DNA of 33,915 bases, taken from the NCBI RefSeq assembly GCF_000745835.1, contig NZ_JQKB01000055.1, positions 1 through 33,915 on the forward strand, read 5' to 3'. Position 1 is the stretch's first letter; every line of letters begins with the position of its first letter. Shown one piece after another: positions 1 to 7,854 of the stretch. The notes below the pieces were generated by a model. It saw nothing but the letters and a program-made list of their open reading frames with translations, made no database searches and was not told where the DNA came from. The DNA is from Belnapia moabensis DSM 16746. Its GTDB lineage: Bacteria; Pseudomonadota; Alphaproteobacteria; Acetobacterales; Acetobacteraceae. The translations under genes and the position numbers were made by a program.

Positions 1-747
1 CGACTCACCCAGGCACGGCCCGACGGTTACGTGCTGATGATGACCAACATCGGCATGGCCGCGAGTGCGACGCTCTACCGCCGCCTGCCATACGACGTCC
101 TCACCGACTTCGCGCCGCTCGGCCTCGTGTCCGACGCGGCCATGACCTTCATCGCGCGGCCCGGCTTCCCGGCCGGCAATTTCGGCGAGTATCTTGCCGC
201 CCTAAAGCAGCAAGGCGAGGGGCTGAACTTGGCGACGGCCGGGCTCAGCTCGGCGGCCAACCTTTGCGCTCTGCTGCTGCATCGGACAGCCGGCGCGCGG
301 GCGACGGTGGTGGTGTTCCGCGGCACCGGTCCTGCCATCACCGAGGTGATGGCAGGGCGCATCGATCTGCTCTGCGATCAAGCCACCAACACTGTGCCAT
401 TCCTGCGCGACGGCCGGCTGCGCGCCTTCGCCGTGACCAGCACCACGCGGCTGCCGGGCTTGCCAGACATACCGACTACGGCCGAAGCGGGCTTTCCCGG
501 CCTCACTATGAGCACTTGGCACGGGCTCTACGCGCCAGCCGGTACGCCTGAGCCGGCGCAAGAGCGGATTTCGGCCGCATTGCGGGGGGCGCTCGGCGAA
601 GCGCGGCTCCGCGCCCGCTTTGCCGACCTCCTCACCGAGCCTGCCACGCCCGAGCGCGCCAGTATTGCCTTCCACCGCCGCTTTCACGCTGAGGAGGTCG
701 CACGTTGGAAACCCATCATCGAGGCTGCGGGACAGTTTGCAGATTAA
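1..747 (+). CDS. Bug/TctC-family solute receptor, 5' end outside window
   Basis: This is a periplasmic substrate-binding protein of the tripartite tricarboxylate transporter (TTT) Bug family, which binds small carboxylates and presents them to a TctA/TctB permease. The frame is open from base 1; the first residues read ARPDGYVLMM, the loop after the first lobe in this family, so about 80 residues including the signal peptide lie to the left. Other family signs are LPYDVLTDFAPLGLV early, the PDIPTTAEAGFPGL segment, the APAGTPEP turn and the C-terminal ARWKPIIEAAG helix. The C-terminus is complete. No permease gene is adjacent, so it looks like one of the orphan receptors common in Bug-rich genomes. 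The ligand cannot be read from the sequence. Confidence 0.88.
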   Translation, partial: RLTQARPDGYVLMMTNIGMAASATLYRRLPYDVLTDFAPLGLVSDAAMTFIARPGFPAGNFGEYLAALKQQGEGLNLATAGLSSAANLCALLLHRTAGARATVVVFRGTGPAITEVMAGRIDLLCDQATNTVPFLRDGRLRAFAVTSTTRLPGLPDIPTTAEAGFPGLTMSTWHGLYAPAGTPEPAQERISAALRGALGEARLRARFADLLTEPATPERASIAFHRRFHAEEVARWKPIIEAAGQFAD

Positions 748-828
748 GTGCCTGACGCGGGATAGTTGAATCGGATTTGATGGCTGGCCGGGGAATATGG
801 GCGCAGATCAACCTAATTTGGGAGCGCA

Positions 829-957
829 GTGTGGGCACTGTTGTCCTATTGCCACGTCGACAAAGCCATGCGGAACCGACTTGAGACGCACATCGCCAAG
901 CTCAAACGCGGGGGCGTGATCGATACTTGGCACGACCGCCGGATCGTGCCGAAACAT
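829..957 (+). pseudogene. TIR-domain protein remnant (N-terminal part only)
   Basis: About 43 codons read LLSYCHVDKAMRNRLETHIA, then KLKRGG, then IDTWHDRRIVPKH. This matches the opening of bacterial TIR domains, where a SYSHKDE-type strand is followed by an amphipathic helix and a WHDR motif. After roughly 957 the resemblance stops and the frame runs into unrelated sequence before the next gene. A TAA lies in frame at 814-816, so there is no upstream extension. Bacterial TIR domains act in NAD hydrolysis or signalling, often in defence, but this fragment lacks most of the domain and is probably dead. The assignment rests on motif resemblance alone. Confidence 0.45.
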
Positions 958-1055
958 CCATTGGACGCGCGGCTCTGGGCCCGACCGGACGCAGCAGGGG
1001 ATGGCTGCACCCGGCGCCGGGTGGCAGAAAGGCGTCAAACAGCCCGGAGGACGTC

Positions 1056-1955
1056 ATGATCTCTGCCCCGCGCCGCCTCGTGCTCGCCGCCGCCCTTGCC
1101 GCCCCGGCCATTGCCCGCGCTCAGCAGCGCTCTGTCACCATCGTCGTACCCTTCACCGCCGGCGGCAGCACCGACGTGCTGTCGCGCCTAATGGCAGAGC
1201 GGATGACGCAGATCCTCGGCCAAACCGTGTTGGTCGAGAACCGGCCCGGCGGCAACACGATTGTCGGCGCGGAATACGTCGCCCGTGCCCACGCGGACGG
1301 CAACACGCTGCTGATGGCGGCCGGCACCACGCTCAGCATCAACCCGGTCGTGGTGCGGAACCTGCCTTACAAGGTCGAGGATTTCGCCCCGATCACTCTG
1401 GCGACCACCTACCCGTTCGGCATCGTCACCCAGAACAACGGCCCGGCCGACATCCCGGCCTTGATTGCCGCGGCCAAGGCGAAGCCGGGCGAAATCACCT
1501 ACGGCACGAACGGCCCGACCACCCTGACCAACGTCGCCATGCTGCTGGTGACGGAGCGCCTGGGCATTCGCATGCAGGACGTCACCTACCGCGGGGACTC
1601 GGCAGCGCTGAATGACTTTATTGCCGGCAACCTCGACACGCTCGTGGTCGCAGGCAGCACCGCCGTCCCGGTCTTCCGCAATGGCCAGGGACGGCTGATC
1701 GGCTGGACCAGCCTCCAACGTATGCCGACCACGCCCGAGGTGCCGGCGGTCGCGGAGTTCGCCCCGGGGACTGAGGCACTGAGCTGGTTTGGCCTGCTCG
1801 CCCCGGCGCGTACTCCACCTGCCCAGGTGCAACGGCTACACGACGTAGCCATCGAGTCATTGAAAGACCCGCGCATCCAGGAAAGATTAACGCGAGATGC
1901 CCAGTTCGTCGTCGGCAGTACGCCTGAGGAATTCACCCAGTTCCTGCGTGACTAG
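1056..1955 (+). CDS. Bug/TctC-family solute receptor, C-terminus shortened by a stop codon
   Basis: A second TTT-type periplasmic receptor. The start at 1056 is chosen because GGAGG at 1046-1050 sits five bases upstream and the protein then opens with a signal peptide (RRLVLAAALAAPAIARA). Family marks are VPFTAGGSTD near residue 30, VENRPGGN, LPYKVEDFAPI and TTPEVPAVAEF. The protein is 299 residues against the usual 310-330 and stops at EEFTQFLRD. In the same frame, after the TAG at 1953-1955, sequence up to a TGA at 2004-2006 reads DRLWRPILSKLDVKNN, which is the missing C-terminal helix of the family (compare ARWKPIIEAAG in the gene to the left). The gene therefore appears to carry a recent nonsense change. 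Whether the shortened protein still folds is unknown. Confidence 0.85.
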   Translation: MISAPRRLVLAAALAAPAIARAQQRSVTIVVPFTAGGSTDVLSRLMAERMTQILGQTVLVENRPGGNTIVGAEYVARAHADGNTLLMAAGTTLSINPVVVRNLPYKVEDFAPITLATTYPFGIVTQNNGPADIPALIAAAKAKPGEITYGTNGPTTLTNVAMLLVTERLGIRMQDVTYRGDSAALNDFIAGNLDTLVVAGSTAVPVFRNGQGRLIGWTSLQRMPTTPEVPAVAEFAPGTEALSWFGLLAPARTPPAQVQRLHDVAIESLKDPRIQERLTRDAQFVVGSTPEEFTQFLRD

Positions 1956-1979
1956 GATCGGCTCTGGCGGCCGATCCTA
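1953..1979. terminator. Perfect 10-bp hairpin overlapping the stop codon
   Basis: TAGGATCGGC (1953-1962), a 7-base loop and GCCGATCCTA (1970-1979) form a perfect inverted repeat that includes the TAG stop of the Bug receptor. No T-run follows, so termination is uncertain. It lies inside what was once coding sequence and may be accidental. Confidence 0.4.
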
Positions 1980-2033
1980 AGCAAGTTGGACGTAAAAAAT
2001 AACTGAAACTCTCGCCACTGGTAGATCGACACC

Positions 2034-2158
2034 GTCAACTTGGCAGAGGGTTGGCGGTCTGAGCTTGGTTCCGTAGACACTCGGAATGAACTCTGTGGCT
2101 TCCAAAGCGCCTTATGCTGGCTACCGCTTCCCGGCCGAGGTCATCAGTTATGCCGTGT
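2034..2158 (+). mobile_element. IS6-family left-end fragment (arm 1 of an inverted repeat)
   Basis: The reading frame from 2086 begins MNSVASKAPYAGYRFPAEV, the N-terminus of an IS6-family transposase (YxGYRFPxEIISHAV). It is cut at 2158, where the left end of an IS5-type element begins. The same 125 bp recurs inverted at 2593-2717 with scattered mismatches. Only about 24 codons of transposase are left, so it is inactive. Confidence 0.7.
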
Positions 2159-2479
2159 CATCTTGTTGCATGAGTCACCCAGCTGGACGCGTTGCAGTAG
2201 GCTGGCTTAATATTACCGAGCGCGGTCGCATAGGCTGGCAGCGAGCGTCGGGGTACAACTGGCGTGCTCTGGTGTGGGCCGATGTCTCGCGATGGAAGCG
2301 CGTCATCGGTGATGGTCTGCGCTCGCAGAAGGATCGGCGCCAAGCAACCGAAGTGGCCATCGCCACCAACGTCCTGAACCGGACGCTGGATCTCGGACGG
2401 CCGGAGTACATCCGGGTCGCATGACCCCACACCCGGCAGGGATCAATGCGTCGGTACCGCCGACCGATGCATCACAATG
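2159..2479 (+). mobile_element. Collapsed IS5/IS903-like element, 321 bp, both ends kept
   Basis: The left end CATCTTGTTGCATGAGTC (from 2159) and the inverted right end CATTGTGATGCATCGGTC (ending at 2479) match the termini of the larger element at 7855-8960. Between them lies about 50 bp of left-end sequence joined directly to the last 70 or so codons of the transposase (from the ERGRIGWQRASGYN region to YIRVA, stop at 2422-2424). Some 780 bp is missing. The residue matching the catalytic Glu (ALVEADVS in the intact copy) is Trp here (ALVWADVS). It is a non-autonomous, MITE-like derivative that has inserted into an IS6-family fragment. Confidence 0.65.
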
Positions 2480-2717
2480 CTGCCCCGTAGCTCGGGAGCT
2501 TGTCGGTGATGTCTCGTGACTGGCGATGATGCCGCGCGCCGCCAGCATCTCCTCGACCATGCGCAAGCTGAGCGGGAAGCGGAAATACAGCCACACGGCG
2601 TGACTGATGAGCTCGGCCGGAAAGCGGTAGCCGGCATAGGGCGCTTTGAGGGCCACAAAGTTCATTCCGGGTATCTACGGAACCGAGTTCAGACCGCTAA
2701 CCCCCTGCCAATTTGAC
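2480..2717 (-). mobile_element. IS6-family fragment, inverted (arm 2), internally deleted
   Basis: On the minus strand from about 2665 this reads MNFVALKAPYAGYRFPAEL, ISHAVWLYFRF, then LSLRMVEEMLAARGIIASHE, the N-terminal 50 residues of an IS6-family transposase. A deletion then joins this to ITDKLPSYGAA in another frame, which is the region around the second catalytic Asp. The sequence stops at the IS5-type end at 2479. Positions 2593-2717 mirror 2034-2158. It is inactive. Confidence 0.65.
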
Positions 2718-2793
2718 ATGGGGTTATGGCGGGCTGGTGCCCTCCAGCGGCAATCGGGGTCTGATGCGCTCGGACCTGCTGAGGAGAGCTGGC

Positions 2794-3487
2794 ATGGAAC
2801 GGTATGTTGGACTGGATGTCTCACAGGAGCAGACTTCGATCTGCGTTGTTGACGGCAGCGGCAAGACGCTCTGGCAGGGCAAGTGCGCCTCGACCCCGGA
2901 GGCGATTGCCGCCACGGTCGGGGCACGGGCGCCGGGCGTGACACGGGTTGGCCTGGAGAGCGGGCCCATGTCGGCTTGGCATTGGCACGAGTTGAGGAAG
3001 GCTGGCCTGCCCGTGGTCTGCCTCGACGCGCGTCACGCCAAGGCGGCGCTGGCGCTGCAGTGCCATCGCCCGGCAGGATCAGGAGGTGCGGCGGCTAATG
3101 ACCGCGCCGGGTGTCGGCGTCCTGGTCGCCCTTACCTATGTCAGTGTCGTGGATAGGCCGGAACGCTTCGCCAAATCCTCGAGCGTCGGCGCCTATATCG
3201 GCCTGACACCGAGGCGCTACCAGTCCGGCGAGGAGGACTACACCGGCCACATCTCGCGCTGCGGCGACAAGCTGCTACGGACCTACCTCTACGAGGCGGC
3301 GGGGATCATCCTCCACCGCGTCTCACGCTGGTCAGCGCTGAAGGCCTGGGGAACACGGCTGGCCAAGCGGACCGGCACCAAGAAAGCCACCGTCGCGGTC
3401 GCGCGGAAGCTCTCGGTGATCCTCCACAGGATGCTGCGCGACGGCAGTGAGTTCCGCTGGGCGGCCAAGGAGGCACAGATGGCCTGA
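2794..3487 (+). pseudogene. IS110-family transposase, internal deletion and frame change
   Basis: The N-terminal part (from ATG 2794) reads MERYVGLDVSQEQTSICVVD, the RuvC-like DEDD domain of IS110 transposases. It continues through [20 protein letters not shown] to HAKAALALQ at about 3060. There it is joined, one frame over, to [35 protein letters not shown] and [18 protein letters not shown], the Tnp_20 C-terminal domain that carries the nucleophilic serine. About 230 residues remain of the usual 340-400, and the missing part is the middle. The element is dead. IS110 elements lack clear terminal repeats, so I could not set its borders. Confidence 0.8.
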
Positions 3488-4072
3488 GCCATACACAGCA
3501 AAGGTACGAAATCCGCTGGCAGCGGCGGAAGGACGTCCCTGTCGGGACGGGGTTCCGGCCATCGCGTGGGCACTGTTGCGGCTCCACTCCATCTTGAGCG
3601 GGTGACCGCGTACTTGACATCACGAGGCCGGAGCTTCCGACACCATCATGCGGCGGCGAACGCCAACCGCGGAGAGAACCATGGCCCGGCAGGGGTGCCC
3701 ATCGTCGCTGCGCAGAGGACAACAGAGGGCTTGATCTCCACGCCCACCATAAGAGAACGGTGCTGGCGCACGAGTTCGCGTTTGGTAGCCAAAACATGTT
3801 TTGGTTTCACGACGGCGTCTCGCCACGCTTAGGAATCGTAACGTTTTTTTGCGGTGTATGTGGTATAGCTTGGGTAGTTCGCCTCGATTGTTGGATAAGG
3901 CGCGATATGGACACCTTCAATTCGATAACAGGATTAATTGGAGATCGTTTCTGCCGCACTCAGGGGGACACGAAGTCAAATATTGACCTGCCGCCGAGGC
4001 GGAAACTCCTTGTCGGGCCAGTCCGCCAGTGTAGCCTCTTGCCAGGTGCGGAGACACCGTTGGAGGATATCC
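3488..4072. other. Gene-free stretch, 585 bp
   Basis: Downstream of the IS110 remnant I see no frame resembling a known protein. The first part may include the lost right end of the IS110 element. The stretch 3840-3990 is visibly more A+T-rich than its surroundings, with a TTTTTTT run at 3844-3850, and may hold the promoter of the cupin gene. Confidence 0.4.
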
Positions 4073-4495
4073 ATGGACGGCAGCATTGTGGATGCCACAC
4101 GCCCTGGCATTGCGCTCACGGTGGCAAGGAAGGCCGACCAACCCTTCGTGCAAGGCCGCCGGAAGTTCTTCCGCTACCGCGACCTCGGCGTGCAGGCGGC
4201 GACGGGGGGCAAGCTCCGCGCCCAGGTGATGGAGGCCATCACCGGCATGACCGAGCCGACCGGCTGGCACACCCATCAGTGCGAGGCGCAGTTCATCTAC
4301 ATCCTGAAGGGTTGGGTGGAACTGGAATTCGAGGACGGCACCCGCACCCGGTCCGAGGCTGGTGACGCCGTCCTCATTCCCGGCGGAATGAAGCACAACG
4401 AGATCGCCACCTCCGACGACGTGGAGATCCTGGAGCTCTCCATCCCTGGCGACATGGCGACACAGCCCTGCGATCCGCCTGTCGTCAGCAATTGA
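4073..4495 (+). CDS. Small single-domain cupin protein
   Basis: A 140-residue cytoplasmic cupin. The ATG at 4073 is preceded by GGAGG at 4062-4066; an upstream extension of the frame has no ribosome site. Cupin motif 1 is GWHTHQCEAQFIYILKG (residues 64-80), with metal-ligand candidates His66, His68 and Glu71 or Gln73. Motif 2 is GDAVLIPGGMKHN (residues 97-109) with His108 as the fourth ligand. Such cupins are sugar or acid isomerases, dioxygenases or ligand sensors, and the sequence does not separate these. It lies 118 bp upstream of an ABC-type receptor gene on the same strand and may be co-expressed with it. Confidence 0.82.
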   Translation: MDGSIVDATRPGIALTVARKADQPFVQGRRKFFRYRDLGVQAATGGKLRAQVMEAITGMTEPTGWHTHQCEAQFIYILKGWVELEFEDGTRTRSEAGDAVLIPGGMKHNEIATSDDVEILELSIPGDMATQPCDPPVVSN

Positions 4496-4613
4496 CACCG
4501 CCAGGAAGCGGATCACTCGCAGCCAAGGTTCACGCACCCACCGCGAGATCACCCGATGGCGCCGCGCGGCGGCCGCGGCATCTCGGCTTGCTGCGCCGCT
4601 GGGGAAGACCACC

Positions 4614-5831
4614 ATGATGATCGAACGACGCACCTTGTTGCTGGGCGGCGCCGCCTTTGGCGCCTTGCCGGCGCCGGTCCGCGCGCAGGCGCAGCAGACC
4701 ATTCGGCTCGGTGTGATCTCCGACATGAGTGGCGCATTCGCCGACCTTTCCGGTCCGAATTCGGTACTAGCAGTGCGCCAGGCCGTGCAAGATGCCGCGT
4801 CGCTCGGCCTGAAGGTCGAGGTCGTTGCCGCGGACCATCAGAACAAGCCCGACCTGGCCGCCAACATCGCTCGCCAGTGGTTCGACCGGGACGGCATCGA
4901 CGCAGTCGTCGACGTGCCCGCAAGCAGCGCCGCGCTCGCCGTCAACGGTGTCGTGCGCGAGAAGAACAAGGCCTTCCTTGCCTCATCGCCGGGTACGTCG
5001 GAGCTGACCGGCGCTCAATGCAGCCCGAATACAGTGCAATGGACCTATGACACCTGGATGCTCGCCAACTCCACCGCACGGGCCACGGTACGAGAAGGCG
5101 GCGACAGTTGGTTCTTCGTGACCGCCGACTATGCCTTCGGGCATTCCATGGAGGCGGAGGGCGGCAGGATCATCGCCGCCGAGGGCGGCCGCGTGCTGGG
5201 CAGCGCTCGCTTCCCATTCCCTGGCACCACCGATTTCTCCGCCTTCCTGCTGCGGGCGCAGGCGAGCCGTGCCAAGGTCGTCGGCCTCGCCTTCGGCGGC
5301 ACCGACATGGCCAATGCGGTGAAGCAGGCGACCGAGTTTGGCTTGCAGAAACGCGGGCAGCGGCTCGCGGCGCTGATCCTGTTCATTTCCGAGGTTCACT
5401 CCATGGGCCTCGAGGCGGCGAAGGGGCTGGTCTGCTCGGAGAGTTTCTACTGGGATGTGAATGACCGCACCCGGGCGCTGACGCAGCGCCTGAAACGGAA
5501 TTTCAACGCGCCGCCGCCGACCATGGTGCAAGCCGGCTGCTACGGCGTCACATTACACTACTTGAAGGCGGTTGCTGACTTGGGAGTTGCCGCGGCCAAG
5601 GCAAGTGGCGCTGCTGCGGTTGCTCGCATGAAGGCGATGCCATGCGACGACGATGCCTTCGGCCCGGGCACGATCCGTGCCGATGGCCGCAAACTGCATC
5701 CTGCCTATCTCCTAGAGGTGAAGGCGCCGAGTGAAAGCAAGGGGCCGTGGGACTATTACAAGGTGCTGCAGACCGTACCAGGTGAGCAGGCCTTCCGCCC
5801 CATGGTGGACGGTGGCTGTCCATTGATCTGA
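4614..5831 (+). CDS. ABC transporter substrate-binding protein, branched-chain amino acid type
   Basis: A 405-residue periplasmic receptor of the Peripla_BP_6/LivJ type. It starts MMIERRTLLLGGAAFGALPA with cleavage probably after the first ARA/QA pair, and either of the two adjacent ATGs may be used. The mature protein opens IRLGVISDMSGAFADLSGPN, followed by the AADHQNKPDLAANIARQWFD segment where the family meets the ligand hinge, then FVTADYAFGHSMEAE. Proteins with this opening are often annotated as receptors for amides, aromatic acids or other non-amino-acid ligands, so the LivJ label describes fold only. No LivHMGF membrane or ATPase genes are in the window. Confidence 0.88.
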   Translation: MMIERRTLLLGGAAFGALPAPVRAQAQQTIRLGVISDMSGAFADLSGPNSVLAVRQAVQDAASLGLKVEVVAADHQNKPDLAANIARQWFDRDGIDAVVDVPASSAALAVNGVVREKNKAFLASSPGTSELTGAQCSPNTVQWTYDTWMLANSTARATVREGGDSWFFVTADYAFGHSMEAEGGRIIAAEGGRVLGSARFPFPGTTDFSAFLLRAQASRAKVVGLAFGGTDMANAVKQATEFGLQKRGQRLAALILFISEVHSMGLEAAKGLVCSESFYWDVNDRTRALTQRLKRNFNAPPPTMVQAGCYGVTLHYLKAVADLGVAAAKASGAAAVARMKAMPCDDDAFGPGTIRADGRKLHPAYLLEVKAPSESKGPWDYYKVLQTVPGEQAFRPMVDGGCPLI

Positions 5832-5836
5832 GCTAA

Positions 5837-5864
5837 GAGAGGTTTGCTCTGTTGCGAGCCTCTC
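5837..5864. terminator. Imperfect stem-loop after the receptor gene
   Basis: GAGAGGTTTGC (5837-5847) can pair with GCGAGCCTCTC (5854-5864) with two G-U or mismatched positions around a 6-base loop. It begins six bases after the stop codon of the ABC receptor. There is no T-run, so it is a weak terminator candidate. Confidence 0.3.
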
Positions 5865-6097
5865 GGGACGGAGCGAGGCTTGAAGCGGCTCCTTCGGGAC
5901 ATGTTGGACCATACACTGATTCGCCATGCGTCCCTCGCGGCGGTCTGGGCGCGCGTTTCGGCGCCTCGGCCTAACTGGAACGCACTCGCTCAGCGAGAGC
6001 GAGAAGCTGCCCCGCTCCCTCTGCGAAGATCAGGCCTGCAGGCCCCCATCGTCTTGAGATGCTTGCGAGGCGGCCACTTGAGGGTAGGCTTCGACCC

Positions 6098-7680
6098 ATG
6101 CCCCAACGCCGCAACCTGCTTGCCGGTGCCGCCGGCTTCCTTGCAACCCCCGCCCTGGCCCAGGGCGACGCGGCCCGCACGCTCCGCATGGTGCCGCAGG
6201 CCGATGTCACCGTACTCGACCGCTAGCGACCACGTCCTATGCAGTGAGAAACCACGGCCATCTCTGTTAGGACACGCTCTACGGCCTCAATGCCGGGTTC
6301 CGCCCGCAGCCGCAGCTTGCCGAAGGCCATGCCGTCGCGGATGATGGCCGTCGCTGGACCATCACCCTCCGCAAAGGTCCGACTTTCCACGACGGCGAGC
6401 CCATCCGTGCCGCCGATGCCGTCGCTTCGATCCGCCGCTGGATGGCCCGCGGTAACACATGGTCAGACGCTCGCCGCGCGTGTTGAGGAGATCCGCGTCC
6501 TTGACGACCACCGCTTCGAACTGCGCCTGCGGCGACCTTTCGGCGTCATGCTGGACACGCTCGGCAAGTCCTCCTCCTACCCGTGCTTCATCATGCCAGA
6601 ACGCTTTGCCGCGCTGCCCGCAACGACACCGCTGACGGAAATCGTCGGCTCTGGTCCGTACCGCTTCGTGGCAGACGAGCGTCGCGCCGGCGAGCAGGTC
6701 GTCTACCGCCGGTATGACCGATACGTTCCCAATCCGGTCGGCACCCCTGGCGTCACCGCCGGTCCTAAGCTGGCTTTCTTCGAGCGGCTGGAATGGCGGA
6801 TCATCCCCGATGCGGCGACCGCCTGCGCGGCATTGCAAGCGGGCGAGATCGACTGGTGGGAGCGCATCACTGCCGACCTCCGGCCGCTGCTGGCACGGCG
6901 ACGCGACCTGGTGATCGACCGGATCGAGACGCTGGGCACCGTCGCCATGCTGCGGCCCAACCATCTGCTTCCACCCTTCGACGATCCCGCGGTTCGCCGC
7001 GCCTTGTTGCCGGCGATGTCGCAAGCGGATTTCATGGCGGCCTTGTTCGGTGAGGACCACAGTCTGTGGCGCGACGGCGTCGGCTGTTTTCCGCCGGGCA
7101 GCACGCTGGCATCCGACGAAGGGCTGGAGATGCTGACCGCACCGCGCGACCTGGGCCGTGCCCGTGCGGCGCTGGCGGCCACGGGCCGCGCCGGCGCCAA
7201 GGTGGTGATGCTGCACCCGGCGACCAGCAAACCAACAGCGCGCTCACCATGGTCGCCGACGACCTGCTGCGGAAGATCGGCTTCGAGCCGGAGGATGCGA
7301 CCTCCGACTGGGGGACCATGCTGCAGCGGCGGGGGAAGAAAGAGGCTGTGGCGCAAGGTGGCTGGAATGCCGTGGTGGTGCTTTTCGGCGCGGAGGACCT
7401 GCTGAACCCCGGCGGCCATCCGCTGCTCCGGGCCAACGGCGAAGGTGCCTGGTTCGGTTGGCCGAGTAGCTCAGCCTTGGAAGCTCTGCGTGATGCTTGG
7501 CTCGAGGAGCCAGACATAGAGGCGCAGCGGCGCACGACGCGGCGGATACAGGCGCAGTTCTTCACCGATCTGCCCGATTGGCCACTTGGGCTTTACCAGG
7601 TGGACAGCGCCTACCGGCGCGGCCTGCGCGTCGAGCGACGAGGTCTCGCATTGCCGCTGAATGTGCGACGGGACGCATGA
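6098..7680 (+). pseudogene. Dipeptide-type ABC substrate-binding protein (SBP_bac_5), multiply frameshifted
   Basis: This is almost the whole of a DppA/OppA-like receptor, about 527 codons, spread over two frames. It opens with a signal peptide (PQRRNLLAGAAGFLATPALA, then LRMVPQADVTVLD). It shifts frame near the TAG at 6224 and continues as TTSYAVRNHGHLC, TAG at 6268-6270, then DTLYGLNAGFRPQPQLAEGH and FHDGEPIRAADAVASIRRW. It shifts back near 6457 for TLAARVEEIRVLDDHRFELR through GSGPYRFVADERRAGE, then shifts again near 7225 for MVADDLLRKIGFEPEDATSD to the end at LNVRRDA. The order and spacing of the pieces fit an intact ancestor with point indels rather than rearrangement. No permease genes follow, because an IS element begins at 7855. 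Confidence 0.85.
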
Positions 7681-7854
7681 CGGATGGTCTGACCGCGCGA
7701 GAGGATGAACGCGCCCGGCTCGAATAACCGGATCGCAGCACCGACGATCCGCTGCCTGGACCTCCCGGAGGCGGCGCCCCGTGCCCGGACTGCCGTTTGC
7801 GCTGGCATCCCCGCCCCCTGACGCCGCAGACTGCCAGGCGAACCGGCCACAGAG

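Noticed and set aside
3917-4726. A 269-codon minus-strand frame opposite the cupin gene
   Set aside because: The cupin on the plus strand has motifs and a ribosome site; the opposite frame has neither.
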